A DNA stretch of 64,000 bases from Smallanthus sonchifolius (Eukaryota; Streptophyta; Magnoliopsida; Asterales; Asteraceae): positions 24,000,001 through 24,064,000 of the forward strand of contig CM042032.1 of the NCBI GenBank assembly GCA_023525975.1. Direction: 5' to 3'. Below the pieces are notes generated by a model, which made no database searches, was not told where the DNA came from, and worked only from the letters and a program-made list of their open reading frames with translations. A program made the position numbers and the translations under genes. Positions within the stretch are counted from its first letter, which is position 1, and each line of letters begins with the position of its first letter. Of this stretch, positions 30,691-41,675 are shown piece after piece.

Positions 30691-33201
30691 TGTCACACCC
30701 CGACCGATGGCTGAATCATCGGGGCGGGACATGTAAGACTGTTCATAGCTCATGGTTGACTAAATTGAAATATATTAAAGTTAAATTTCCATTACAAATA
30801 ATCCGAGTACAAACCAAATTCAAACAAGAAACATAAAACAATTCATAAAGTTCTTGATTTAAATTGCTAAGTCCAAATCCTATGTTGAACACGTCTTGAA
30901 TCAATCTCACATATTGGGGCCTGAAACATTAATAAAATAAAGTCAACTAAAAAGTTGGTGACTATAACACAGTTGTATGTAGATAGCATATAGTTGAAAA
31001 CAAATCCTTTACAAAACATGATAAAATAAGGCATTTATGGGGAGCAGCTATTGTGTAACCATGTACAACCAAACCTTGTGACTAGCATGCAAAAATTGTG
31101 TTGTCGGTTTCAATCACCACGCACCATGGGTGGGTTTGTCAGACTCAATAGATCTATCATTGAAAACCATCGGCTTGTATAGTTAATGACTGCACATAAG
31201 AGCATACAAAGGTTAGCACACCTAGCACTCGGGCACAAAGCTCAAATTTTGCACACATGTATGTAAATAGGATTTTTGCACTTGTGTTGTTTGTGTAAAT
31301 GTAAATGTGTAATGTGTGTAGAGTTCGTGTTCCACCCCAAAAGTGTAAAAGAGTAAAAAGGGTTTGTGAATACTCACTTGGTATGGAAGTGTAGCTAACA
31401 AGGATTATAGATAGCAAATATGATCCTCGAAATGCACAATTTAACCTAAAGAGTAATGTGTATTGAATCAAATAGATGCATAAAGTTTAAGTCTAAATGA
31501 AAGTTGAATTTGTGTATAAAACTATTGATTTGTATTTAAAAGTATTGAATAAAATATATAGAGTTTGAAGTAAAAATATTTTTGAAACAACTTGATTAGG
31601 TTTGAAATTGAATAGTAAAATAGAATTTTTATAAAATCATTGATTATGAAAATAAAGTATGTGTTAAATGTAATTTAATAAATAAATAAATGTTTTTATT
31701 TAAAAATGAATAAATAATTTTATTTATTTATTTATAAAGTATGTAACTTACAAATAAAATGTTTTAAATGAAAAGTTTAATAACAAATTTAATTTTATAA
31801 ACTTTTAATTAAATGATTTTCCATTTATTTCAAGATTAATTATTTGGTCTTTTCAAATACCCTTTTTTTTATAAAACTAGCTATTTTTATTTAAAAACTT
31901 TAATCTGAAATCTTTACTGATTAAAATATAATAATAATAATTCTGCCCAAAAGCTTCTGTCCTAAACACGACAGTGCCTAGGAAAGGCACGACCGCGCTC
32001 GAACCACGGGCGCGACCGCGCTAGTCGGGGCGCGACCGGGTTTGATCAAATAGAGGCAATTTGGATAATACGCGAGGCACGACCGTGCCTTAGTTCGGCA
32101 CGGTCGTGTCTATGATTCTTAGACACAACAGAGATTAGCCCAGAGGGCATGACTAGGTCTGGACAGGAGGACACGACCGCGCTCTATGAGGCACGGCCGC
32201 GCTAGATGATTAGCGCGACCGTGTCTCTTCCAAATCAGACACGAATTGAACAAATCTTGTATTTATAGTGCTGGATTTGATAGGGCTTTTGATTACTGAG
32301 TTATTACGAGTCTTTTCATATAATTTAATTGCATGTAAATTGTGTTTAAGTATGGATTCGATTAAATATTTTCTTATCAAAATAATCATTCTGATTTGGA
32401 AGATTTCTGTAATGAAAGCCCAGATTGATAGAGGGCTTTTGATTTATGGACCGAAACGAAAAGGAGGGATGATTCAATTACCTCAAACAGTAAGGAATTT
32501 ATAGCGATCGGTAGAAGGGAGTTTCGGCGTCGGCGGTAGCGGTTTCCGGCGACTTCGGCTGTAATTCCGGCTAGGCCAGAGAGTCCAGAGACATGACGAG
32601 ATTCAGGAGATGCGAATTCCTTTCTTGATTGGGAGGATTTGGGTTCAGATGAGGATTCGAGTTTTTTTGCTTGAATTGCTTGAGAGAGATTTCGAGATTG
32701 ATGGTATGAAATTGGGACGTTGTAAAATTTGAAAATGGTAATACATTCGTTAAGGGAAAAGAAACGTAGAACTGTTACGGATTCTCAACGATCGGGTGAT
32801 TAAACTGCATTTACGTTTCAACTGTTACACAGGCGCGACCGTGCCCAAATATGGCGCGACCGTGCCTAGGCACCGGGCGCGATCGTTCCAGGACCAGTCG
32901 CGCGATCGTGCCGAGGCACTTGGCGCGACCGTGCCAGGACGAAGCACGACCGTGCTTGACTAGGGTTTCTTGACATATTTTCAACTTTAGTCCTTGACTT
33001 TTTTTCAGGTTTGATTAGTTTAAAATAAATAGTTACATGTATAGCGTTTAAGTGTATATAATCGAGCAAAACTTGTAAATTTGTATTGAATCATTGCATT
33101 TCGTTTAAGGTAAGCAAAATAATATGGCAGTGCACGAACATTGAATTTGAATTTGCATTATATTGAACTGAAATATGAATACTAAATTTAGAGATGTTAC
33201 A
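30691..33201 (-). repeat. Gypsy-2 5' LTR (2511 bp)
   Basis: TGTCACACCCCGACC...GATGTTACA on the plus strand. A TATA candidate (TATAAATA on minus) is at 32260-32267. Motif clusters lie at 31970-32225 and 32830-32957. Confidence 0.93.
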
Positions 33202-35390
33202 TCATACTCGAAGGACGAATACATGAGGACCTTTGTATCCATTGGATACACTGGAAATCAGACCGAGTATACGATCGAGAAGGCGCTGATGGGCCCTCCA
33301 TGGACCATCAGGTGAGCTCCGCACTTGCCTCCGCCTTCCATGGTATGGTCACTAACCTAGGCTTCAACTTTGCACACCTCATCTTTGAGGGTTTGAGATA
33401 TAACCTTAAAGAGGGTGCAAAGCAAAAAAAATTTATGTACCCAAGATTCTTGCAGGAGGTTTTCAATCAAGGACTAAAAGAACTTTCAAAACCTGCAAGA
33501 ATCTACATCATGCTGGGACATAAAAATAATATTTTTCAAAGCATGAGAACTGTTTCCAAAAAGTTCTCAGGGGTCAATGTTCCATTGTTATCTACAATGC
33601 TGAACATTCAAAGTACCCCGGGTGACAGTTCAGCAATCCCAGCTGATACTGATCCCACAGCCTCCACCTCACATCCTGAACAACAGTCTGCTTCCACCAT
33701 TCGATCCCCTGTGCATACTACTAAGGATGCACAGGTACAAAAATTACTTACACCTGTTTTAGATGTTATCGTTCAACCGGAACACAGGGCACCGATTGCA
33801 ACGACATATACCAGGAAAAGGGGCAAGAGGACTCCTTTTTCTCTTGCCTCCAAGGCCCAAACCCAACCTAACAGCCCTCACTCAGAATCTCAACATTCTG
33901 GTGAGAATATCATAAGGGACAGCCACATTATTAGGGAGACTCCTTCGGATGTCTCTCTATTAGGATCAGGAGCACTTCCCGGATCTATAGAACAGCCCCC
34001 TAAGCCAATCCTCTCTCTTCTGAACTTAAGTGTTGAGGAACCTAATCAAGATGATGTACCTTCTCCAACTACCACTATCTCGGAGGTACTGATTGATCTT
34101 GCTTCCAACACACCCAACCCAAGTTCTTCTACCCTGAAGGTCCACTCTAGGAGTTTTGAAAGAGTGGATGTCGAAGAGGCTGTCAGTACTGATGGTCCAT
34201 CAAATGACCAGGAGGACAGTGACAACATCGCTAAGACCTCAACCACGGCAACTCATAGTGAGGATGCTTCCTTGGAAACTCCCCTCACTGAGAGGAATCC
34301 CAGGCGCCAAGAAACCCTGTGTGATGAGGATGCAGAGGCCAGGCCTAAGGCCCCATCTAGATCTAAGGATTCCACAACTGTGGATGAGGACAGACAGCAA
34401 CTTCATAACTTAGAATTGACAGCCAGGGTGGCTATGCTAGAGGCTGAAGTGTCCAAACTAAGACACCAAGTCTCTATGCATGAAGCCCATCAATGTCCAA
34501 CTATGCCTACTCCCTCTCTTGTATCAATGGGCACCCAAACTGATGCTTATTTGTCCACTGATGCAACCAAAAAGGGGGAGATGGTCCCAATGGAGAAAGA
34601 CTCAGACAGTCTTGACGACTGGATTCAAGAGCAGGTTGTATTTCAAAGCACACTTTTCAAGCCAGCCTTTGTACAGGTTTATGACTTGCCAGCTTCAGAT
34701 GACGAAGACGAAGAAACATCTGAAGACTGGAAGTTAGTCGTCAGGGCTGTTGATGAGATGCTGAGTGATGCTGAAGACATAGATCAAACATATACATCTT
34801 TCAGCATCATTCCTGAAATAGCAGCCATCATTAGTCAATCCACTACCCCCCAATTTTCACTGACTTCAACACAGCTAGAGTTTGACATAATACTAGCTTG
34901 GGGGTATGATGGAAAGTCTAAGAGGTTCTGGATTGGGTGGGAGTTTGGCGGAGTAGAAGAGCTAAACTGGGACTTTCTCAACGGCATCCAAGTCCTTCAC
35001 CTATACCATCTACAATGCATTAACAACTCTACGGACCTCTCAGTAGAACTTGCTATTGGCAGGTTCTATGACTTGATGGAGGATAATCTACCCAACTTTG
35101 AAAGACAAATACAAGCAGCAAAAAGGGTAGCCTATCTTGAATCTTCAAAAGCAACAAAAAGAAGACTGACTCCTAGAAGACTTGAAATAATAAGGAGCAG
35201 TCTTCTCACTGAAGAAGAAGTTTTGTGCTGGAGAAGATTCATGTACAGTAGAATGGTCAGGGATGTCGAAGTGCAAGGATGGATAAGCACTGACTCCCAT
35301 GACTTCACCTTCTTCCTGAGCAATGGATCTTCTCTAACAATCAACATCAAGGAGATCTTACTCCTACCTTCAGCATTCCTGCACAAGGTT
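33202..35390 (+). pseudogene. Copia-2 env-like ORF, C-terminal segment (truncated)
   Basis: After the second TCATA copy the frame of 22553-22869 continues (about 33207-33298). It then shifts or loses some codons near 33290-33300, because the long open stretch 33300-35393 is in another frame. That stretch has a GFNFAHLIFEGLRYNL / YPRFLQEVF-like region, a Ser/Thr/Pro-rich low-complexity middle (about 33600-34370), a heptad segment (about 34400-34470), an acidic stretch and a LAWGYDGKSKRFWIGWEFGG region. It ends abruptly in PSAFLHKV at the junction with LTR-A (about 35390), where the Copia-6 copy continues. No trans-membrane helix is evident. Function unknown. Confidence 0.75.
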
Positions 35391-35680
35391 TGATTGTACA
35401 CCTAGTTTCAACTATAGATTCTTCATACGATGCCTTATTTACCATATGTCATGTGAATTGTATACAACACTTGAAAACCACTTGAGATTTCTAAACCTAT
35501 GTATGCTCACCAACTATTTATAGTTGACCCTCTCATTTTCAACATGTTTCAGGTGGAAATGTTTGAAGTACAAGTTTATCACATAAGAGCTTATGGACCT
35601 AGTGAGAAAGAAAATTGGATTATTTGTTAGCATTGTTATTTGAAAAATGTATTTGTACTTTTAAATCAATTCAATAAATT
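35391..35680 (+). repeat. LTR-A: gypsy LTR fragment, left part
   Basis: Similar to the 3' third of the Gypsy-3 LTR (60780-60950) and to the complement of the Gypsy-2 LTR: CTCACCAACT...TAGTTGAC hairpin (35507-35527), TGTTTCAGG, then TATGGACCTAG. Interrupted by Copia-3 at 35681; the rest is 42148-42229. The left end is truncated at the env-like ORF. Confidence 0.75.
35676..35680. repeat. Target-site duplication AAATT (left), Copia-3
   Basis: AAATT before TGTAGAAGCA; its partner is at 42143-42147. Confidence 0.9.
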
Positions 35681-35787
35681 TGTAGAAGCATGTTTTGTAA
35701 CTATAGATTAAATTCTATGTATCGGTGTACGTGGCTAGTACGTAGGAGGGTGTTCCTGAGTACTTAGCCCGCACACCACTTTGGTCC

Positions 35788-35890
35788 TGCGTACTTGATA
35801 AGTACGCAAGGCTGTCAAGTACGCATGACCAAACCATGCGTACTTAGTAAGTACGCAAGGCTTTTGCCTTGCGTACTTGTCAAGTACGCA
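35788..35890. repeat. Palindrome array TGCGTACTT-n3-AAGTACGCA, Copia-3 5' LTR
   Basis: Full 21-bp palindromes at 35788-35808, 35837-35857 and 35870-35890, plus a surviving right half at 35815-35825. The last two are 33 bp apart. The array ends 17 bp before the TATA box. Confidence 0.92.
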
Positions 35891-35907
35891 GGTAGTGTTC
35901 CTTCCCC

Positions 35908-35915
35908 TATAAATA
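35908..35915 (+). promoter_or_regulatory. TATA box, Copia-3 5' LTR
   Basis: TATAAATA preceded by CTTCCCC; identical context at 41853-41860 in the 3' LTR. Confidence 0.75.
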
Positions 35916-36199
35916 GAAGACTTGTCTTCATTTGTAGGTGGAACTCTGGAATAGGTTTAGAGATGTCCGGGTCGGGAAGAGCTCTCCCGACCCCTGGACC
36001 GTGAGCTTAGATGAGAGATGTGTGTTCCTTCGGTATGTAGTCTGTAATACGGGATGACTTCTTTGTTATGGATTATGTTTCGTTTCATTATCTGTTGTCT
36101 TTGTTCTTGTTTATCTGCTTCGTTCTCTTTGTTCCCACACAAATCACAGAACAGATCGTGTTATTTCCGCTGAGCGATGAGGCTTCCGGGACCTACAAG

Positions 36200-36211
36200 T
36201 GGTATCAGAGC
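36200..36211 (+). other. Copia-3 primer-binding site (tRNA-iMet type)
   Basis: TGGTATCAGAGC, two bases after the LTR end. Confidence 0.95.
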
Positions 36212-36788
36212 ATTGCTCTTGAATTCGAGTGTTGTAAGTGAGTTTGGAGACGTTTTTACTGAGTTTTACAAGCAAAAAGAGGTATTTTTGTTGATTTTTG
36301 TGATGAAAAAGGGGTAGCTCTTGAGCACTTTTTTAGAAGCAAAAATCTCTCAAAAACCAATTTTTGTTGTGTATTTGAGTTATTTGAGCATCAAAGGTTG
36401 GTTAGAAACAAGTTTCTGACCCCTTGGCTCATTTGCATTAATCATCAGGCCAATTTTTACCATCTCCAGCGGTGAGAGTTGCTGAAAAGGTATCCTGCGT
36501 ACTTACCATTTTTGGCAAAAAGTACAGCTTTCTGCGTACTTACTAAATATGCAAGAGTTATCTCCTGCGTACTTACAAGTGCGCAAAACTGGACTTATGC
36601 GAACTTAAGTTATATCCTGCGTACTTAATCTTTTCCTCCTGCGTACTTACAAGTACGCAAGAGCAAGTCTTAAATACGCAAGACTATTTCTTAAGTGCGC
36701 AAGGCCAATCCCAAGTGCGCAACTGTGTCTGATTTTTCTGAATTTTGACTAAGTGTTCACTATGTAGAACCTTCAGAATCTTGGAAAC
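36212..36788 (+). other. Copia-3 leader with palindrome-derived motifs
   Basis: Non-coding. From 36496 to 36722 it carries about ten TGCGTACTTA-type half sites and complements (AAGTACGCAA, AAGTGCGCAA), the same motif as in the LTR. An ATG at 36761 is followed at once by TAG, so gag is taken to start at 36789. Confidence 0.75.
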
Positions 36789-39700
36789 ATGTTAAACTAT
36801 GATAATGAGATCGGTACACCTCAGAAACCACCAAAGTTGCTAAACGTAAACGATTATTCCAATTGGAAGGCACGTTTTGAGCACTACATTTCTTATACCG
36901 ACTCATCGCTATGGATACCAATCCTTGAGGGATATAAGCATCCCACACACATCTATCTTGATGATGAATTGCCCAAGCCTATTTCTTAACTCGATGAGGA
37001 AGAAAAGAAAGCATATGATCGAGAGAAGAAGGCACTTGGTTCGATCACTATGGCATTAACTCGAGAATTATTCCACAGTTTTCGAGGGTATGACAATCCT
37101 AAGGATCTCTGGAAAGCTTTACAGAAGAGATTCGAAGGAAATAGTGACATCAAGAAGAGTAAGCGGGATCTTCTCAGGAAGCAGTATGAGTGCTTCAGAT
37201 TTCTTGAGAACGAATCTTTAGATGACCTCATCTCTAGGTTCTATCATTTACAGACTAAGTTGAAGGCTTTTGAACTCAAGTATCCGGATGAAGAGATGGT
37301 GGAAAAGTTTTTGGATGCTTTACCACCCAAATTTGAGATGTACACAACCCTGATGAGGGAAAATCCTAAATTCTATGAGCTGACAGTTGAAGAGGCAATA
37401 GGAAAGGTTCAAGCTCATGACATGAACCTAAGAAGAAAGGAGAGCTCTGGAAGACCCCAGATACAAGACCCTTCTATGTATCACGGGACGACTTCCACAT
37501 CCAAGTCATCGGGCTCTGGAATTGCCCTCTTCACTGGAAATCCTACTGAAGAAGACCACTTAACTGGGTGTGGTGGTCATGCTTGCTATGCTTCAGGATC
37601 AGGGTTGGGGTCTCATCATCAAAATACCTCAAGAAATCCTCCTGCTACGTCTTCAGCTAACAACTCAGCTATAGCTAGAATAGCTGAAGATCATGTAGCA
37701 TTATTCTCATCTTGTATGCTTGCATATGAAAATTTCATAGGTGGCAAGCTTACTGATCCAGAGACGATTGAAGAAGATTTTAATCAAGTGGATCCTGATG
37801 ACATAGAGGACATGGATATTCAATGGAATATAGCCATGCTTTTGAGGAGAGCCAAGCGTTTCCTGAACAGAACAGGAAGAAAGTTTATTGGCGGGCATCC
37901 TAATGCCAAGGTCGGGTTTGACAAATCTAAGGCAAAATGCTACAAGTGTCTGAACTATGGACACTTTGCTCGTGAGTGTCAGAAAGACAGAGCACCTACC
38001 TCTGGTTTTACCCGACCCAGCCAAGGAAACAGCCATGGCCAAAACAATCCAAACCACCACAATCAAAGCCAAGGTGGAACGTCCAATGCACTGGTAGCAC
38101 AACAGGACGACAGCTTTGACTGGGGTGTTCATCTTGAGGATGCCATCATCGCACAAACCCAGGTTGGTCTCATGGCTGAGATCATGGAGATGATGGAAGA
38201 AGAGAAAAGGGAAGCTTCTATGGCTGACCTAGAAGAATCTACAACTGTTGCTACAGAGGAGGTGAAGGAAACTGAAGGAAAGGAAGCTTCTGTAGCAGAG
38301 AAAGAGGAATCGACTACTGTTGTTGCTCTCATGGCCAATGGAGAAGCAACAAGTTCATCTCATGAGGTAGATTCTAATCCCTTTTCTGTTGTTTCATGTT
38401 CTAAGTGTCTAGGGCTAAAACTTGAAAATTCTAAGCTCCAAGACAAAATCGAACCCCTAAGTATGGCAGCTCTAAACTATAAAGAAAACGAAAAACGTTT
38501 TAAGGAGTCTATTGAAACGTTGAAAAAGGAAAAACGTGAATATTCTTTAAAAATGAGCGATCAACAGCTCCACTTAGATATTGCTTATAAGGGGTTGGAA
38601 AAACGGAACAATGAAATCAACAAACCGCATAATGAGATCTTGCAGTTAAAATGTTGTAATGAGAAGTTGAAAAATTCTCGCTTTGTGGTGGAACACTATG
38701 AATCTGTAGTGAGACAAATGAATGGATTTGGGTTGGGTACTAATGTCATTCCTCCACCAGTGAGCGGGAAGTTTGTCAATAGCTTAATAGACATTGATCT
38801 CACTTGTCTAGATGAGTCCTCTGATAAGGATGATTCCCATAAAAAGGATGAATCCTCAAGTAAGGCTAACTCCACATCTAGTGAGAAGTTTGTTACTGCT
38901 TCTGAAGGAGGGTCGGTTAACTCTTTCCCTGAAGGAGTAGTATCTGAGGAGTTGTTTACTAAACATAAGGTAAAGAAAAACGTTATCATTAATAGTGATA
39001 ACTGCATTTTAGCTGAACCCGATATCATTGAAACAAATGATAAAATAAAGGTAATGTATTACGGGGGGTATAAAAATCTTAACCAAGTAAAGAAAGGGGC
39101 TTTTTCAGCTCACTATGGGCTTGGGTATAAAGAAAATTTGGAAAAATATTATACTCCCAAAAACCAAACTGGTAAGGTTCAGACTAATGTTCATAAACCA
39201 ACTCCTCCTTCTCATAATGCTGAGTTATCTAAGGCCATATCTAATGAGCCTTACAAGAGAACTTATGTAGACAAGAGGAACTGTTTTCACTGTGGCTTGG
39301 TTGGTCACATTTTTGTGAACTGTCCTTCTAAGAACAAAGGGAAACGGCCTGTTGTTTCACAACCAGCTGTTATCCCCAGGTCGCCACCAGTGAAACCATC
39401 TCCCAAACATCCAAAGCAAAATGTCGTGAAACCACCAGTCAAACCGATGGTAAAGCCGAAGATCATATCTATAGCTAAACCATCTGTTCGAAGAAAGGTA
39501 AAGCAACCCGCTGTACCTCGTGTATCTACCTCTGGTAGTACACGTACTGGTGAGAAACTTGTGGCAAGACTCTCTAAGCCACAGAGGAGGAGACGGAACA
39601 AGAGGTTGAGAAAGCTTGAACAGCTGACTTCAGTTCAATCAGGTGAAGCTTCCACAAGTTCACCTGCTGTAGTTGAACCAAAGTCTCCTGTTCCGGTTAA

Positions 39701-39878
39701 GAAACAGAAGAGATCCTGGACTGCCAAATCCAAAACTTCTCAATCTCCTAGTTCTATTTCTTCTAAAGATTCATCAATTTTGAACAGTCATCATGACTGT
39801 GAGTTAAAGGAAGTAGTTTATTTTGAAAAGGATGGACGACCCAAGACCACAATGGCTTGGGTCTCCAAAACTAACTAA
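36789..39878 (+). pseudogene. gag: Copia-3 gag, one in-frame stop
   Basis: About 1030 codons in one frame with a single TAA at 36987-36989. Domains in order: an N-terminal region with QKPPKLLNVNDYSNWK; UBN2 capsid (ELFHSFRGYDNPKDLWKAL and LLRKQYECFRF, about 37065-37210); the knuckle CYKCLNYGHFAREC (about 37939-37980); an acidic region; a coiled coil (about 38410-38700); a Ser/Lys/Asp region; a second knuckle CFHCGLVGHIFVNC (about 39280-39323); and a long basic Pro/Lys/Ser tail. The length is well above the usual copia gag and fits SIRE-type gags (known trend). An otherwise open 3-kb frame suggests recent activity or selection on Gag. It would be translated from the LTR transcript. Confidence 0.85.
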
Positions 39879-41463
39879 TTCTTTTCTGACTCGTGCTGGA
39901 ACGTCCGAAGGGTACTATCTCTAACTGCTGGTATGTAGATAGTGGATGTTCCAGGCATATGACAGGAAACATGGCCCTGCTTCAAGACGTTAAACCATTC
40001 AGAGGCGGCTATGTGGCCTTTGCCGGAGAAAAAGGCGGCAGCATCACGTGTCAAGGCGTGGTTCGAACGGTTGTGTCAGCTTTGACAATGTCAACTTCAG
40101 CGAGCAGCTGAAGCATAACCGGTTGAGTGTCTCCCAAATGTGCGATAAGGAGTACTCGGAGATGTTTGACAAGTCAGAATGCCTGATTCTCAAACCCGGT
40201 ATTGAAGTTCCAAAAGATTGGATCCTGATGAGAGTGCCAAGAACAAACGACACCTATCAGATCGATATGAGCGTGGCAACAACCACCTCATCAGTTTCTA
40301 CTTGTTTGCTTACCAAAGCGACAGAGCTCGACTCCATCTTGTGGCATAGGAAACTTGGACATATTTCGTATCGTAAAATGAATCATCTTGTCCGAAACGG
40401 TTTGGTAACCGGGGTTCCTAAGCAGAGATTTACCGTTGCAGATGACTGTATGCCTTGTAAAAAGGGCAAACAGCAACGGAAGTCTCACAAGCCCAAGCTC
40501 CAAAACTCTATTGATACCCCTTTGGAGCTATTACACATGGATCTGTTTAGCCCCATAAGTATCAGGAGTATTGGAGGTAAGTCGTTCTGTCTTGTAGTAA
40601 CTGATGATTTCTCATGTTTTTCTTGGGTGCATTTCTTAGGTACTAAAGACGAGACTGCTGATATTCTTCAATACTTGATCCTGAGCTTGGAATCACTTTG
40701 CAACCTGAAAGTTAGAAGGATAAGGAGCGACAACGGAACTGAGTTCAAGAATAATTTGATGGAGCTTTTCTGTCTCAAGAAAGGGATCCGTCACGAATTC
40801 AGCGCGCCGTACACGCCTCAGCAGAATGGAGTTGCTGAACGGAAGAAAAGAACACTAATTGAGACTGCAAGGACTATGCTGTCGGATGCAAAGCTTCCTG
40901 TCACTTTCTGGGCAGAAGCCGTTAATACAGCTTGTCACGTCTTAAACAGAGTTCTGGTTTAGAAGAGGCACAACAAGACTTGTTACGAGTTGATCAACAA
41001 TCGACTTCCCAATCTTGATTACCTAGTTCCTTTTGGTAGTCCTTGTTCCTTGTTGCTACAGTACAAAGACTACCAGTCTATGTTTCATGCAAAAGCAGTG
41101 GAAGGCATCTTCTTAGGATACGTTGCCAACTCGCCTTGCAAGAGAGTGTACAACATAGGAACTCGTACTGTCGAGGAATGGTTTGAAGTGGATTGTAGTA
41201 AACACAGCATTCAACCCGAACCAACAGGTCCAGCTTGGGGTTTTGATTATGATGCGCTATTCAAGTCATTCAATCTTCCTGATATATCTGCAGATGACGC
41301 CGCAAATGTTTATGAATTATTGGGTGGCGGCGATGACTCCAGTTTCTCTACTCGTGCTACTGTACCGATTGTAACTCCTGATTCCAATGCTGCATCTGCA
41401 TCTAGAACTCATATCTTAGACGAACTCAGTTTGTTAAGTACGCAATTTGTAATCTCTGTGTAA
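39879..41463 (+). pseudogene. pol: Copia-3 pol remnant: protease, pre-integrase, integrase only
   Basis: Protease WYVDSGCSRHMTGN (about 39930-39975). A frameshift near 40050-40070 leads into GAG-pre-integrase (LGHISYRKMNHLV, about 40360-40395), then integrase with HMDLFSP, a SDNGTEFKNN second-Asp motif (about 40727-40756) and a NGVAERKKRTLIETART Glu motif (about 40828-40880). A TAG at 40960-40962 interrupts, and the integrase C-terminal region runs on to about 41420. The frame then enters unrelated sequence and stops at 41461-41463. No RT motif (YVDD) or RNase H motif follows. Confidence 0.85.
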
Positions 41464-41675
41464 CCGTCGAGTGTTTATAATAGAAAGAGCTTTTATTGTG
41501 ACTCTCGTGTTTGGTTTACTTAATTTTAGTTAGACTCTCCGCCTAGTCACGGGTATTCCGCACCCGGTCCGACTAGTAGACCACTTGCATGCAACGATCC
41601 GACACACACGAAGGGACCTACAAGTGGTATCAGAGCAACTAGTAAGAACAACACTTAAGAACAAAAGAGGGAGTT
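41425..41675 (+). other. Chimeric 3' segment: foreign LTR tail, second PBS and polypurine tract
   Basis: From about 41425 the pol frame gives way to AAGTACGCAA..., an LTR-like stretch ending GGGACCTACA, followed by a second perfect TGGTATCAGAGC at 41625-41636. Only about 24 bp later comes the polypurine tract (AACAAAAGAGGGAG, 41660-41673) and the 3' LTR. It looks like a template-switch product joining another element's LTR-PBS junction to this element's 3' end. Confidence 0.7.

Larger units (their letters stand above)
22870..33201 (-). mobile_element. Gypsy-2: defective Ty3/gypsy element (Tekay/Del-like) with both LTRs
   Basis: LTRs 22870-25392 (3') and 30691-33201 (5'), TCATA duplications at 22865-22869 and 33202-33206, PBS at 30676, polypurine tract at 25393. 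Gag and pol are complete in outline but carry TGA 28924, TAA 26194, a frameshift near 25930, a stop near 25589 and a destroyed protease active site. LTRs differ by several indels and substitutions, so it is older than Gypsy-1. Confidence 0.93.
16265..35390 (+). mobile_element. Copia-2: Ty1/copia element with env-like ORF, interrupted by Gypsy-2
   Basis: Plus-strand gag (without its N-terminus), pol (PR-IN-RT-RH), a 0.8-kb repeat-rich spacer and an env-like ORF. Neither LTR is present: the left end abuts the Copia-1 LTR and the right end is lost at a junction with gypsy LTR-A. Gypsy-2 sits in the env-like ORF. Gene order with an ORF after pol is the SIRE/Maximus arrangement (known for that lineage). 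Copia-6 (54806-57474) carries a close second copy of the env-like ORF. Confidence 0.85.
35681..36197 (+). repeat. Copia-3 5' LTR (517 bp)
   Basis: TGTAGAAGCA...GGACCTACA. A palindrome array at 35788-35890 and a TATA box at 35908-35915. It is 50 bp longer than the 3' LTR because of extra palindrome-array sequence. Confidence 0.93.

Noticed and set aside
33300..35393. Host gene for a large Ser/Thr-rich protein
   Set aside because: A second copy lies in Copia-6 directly upstream of its polypurine tract and 3' LTR, so it is the third ORF of a copia element.
33300..35393. A true viral envelope glycoprotein
   Set aside because: No signal peptide, membrane anchor, cysteine pattern or glycosylation-rich ectodomain could be recognised; only the position matches.
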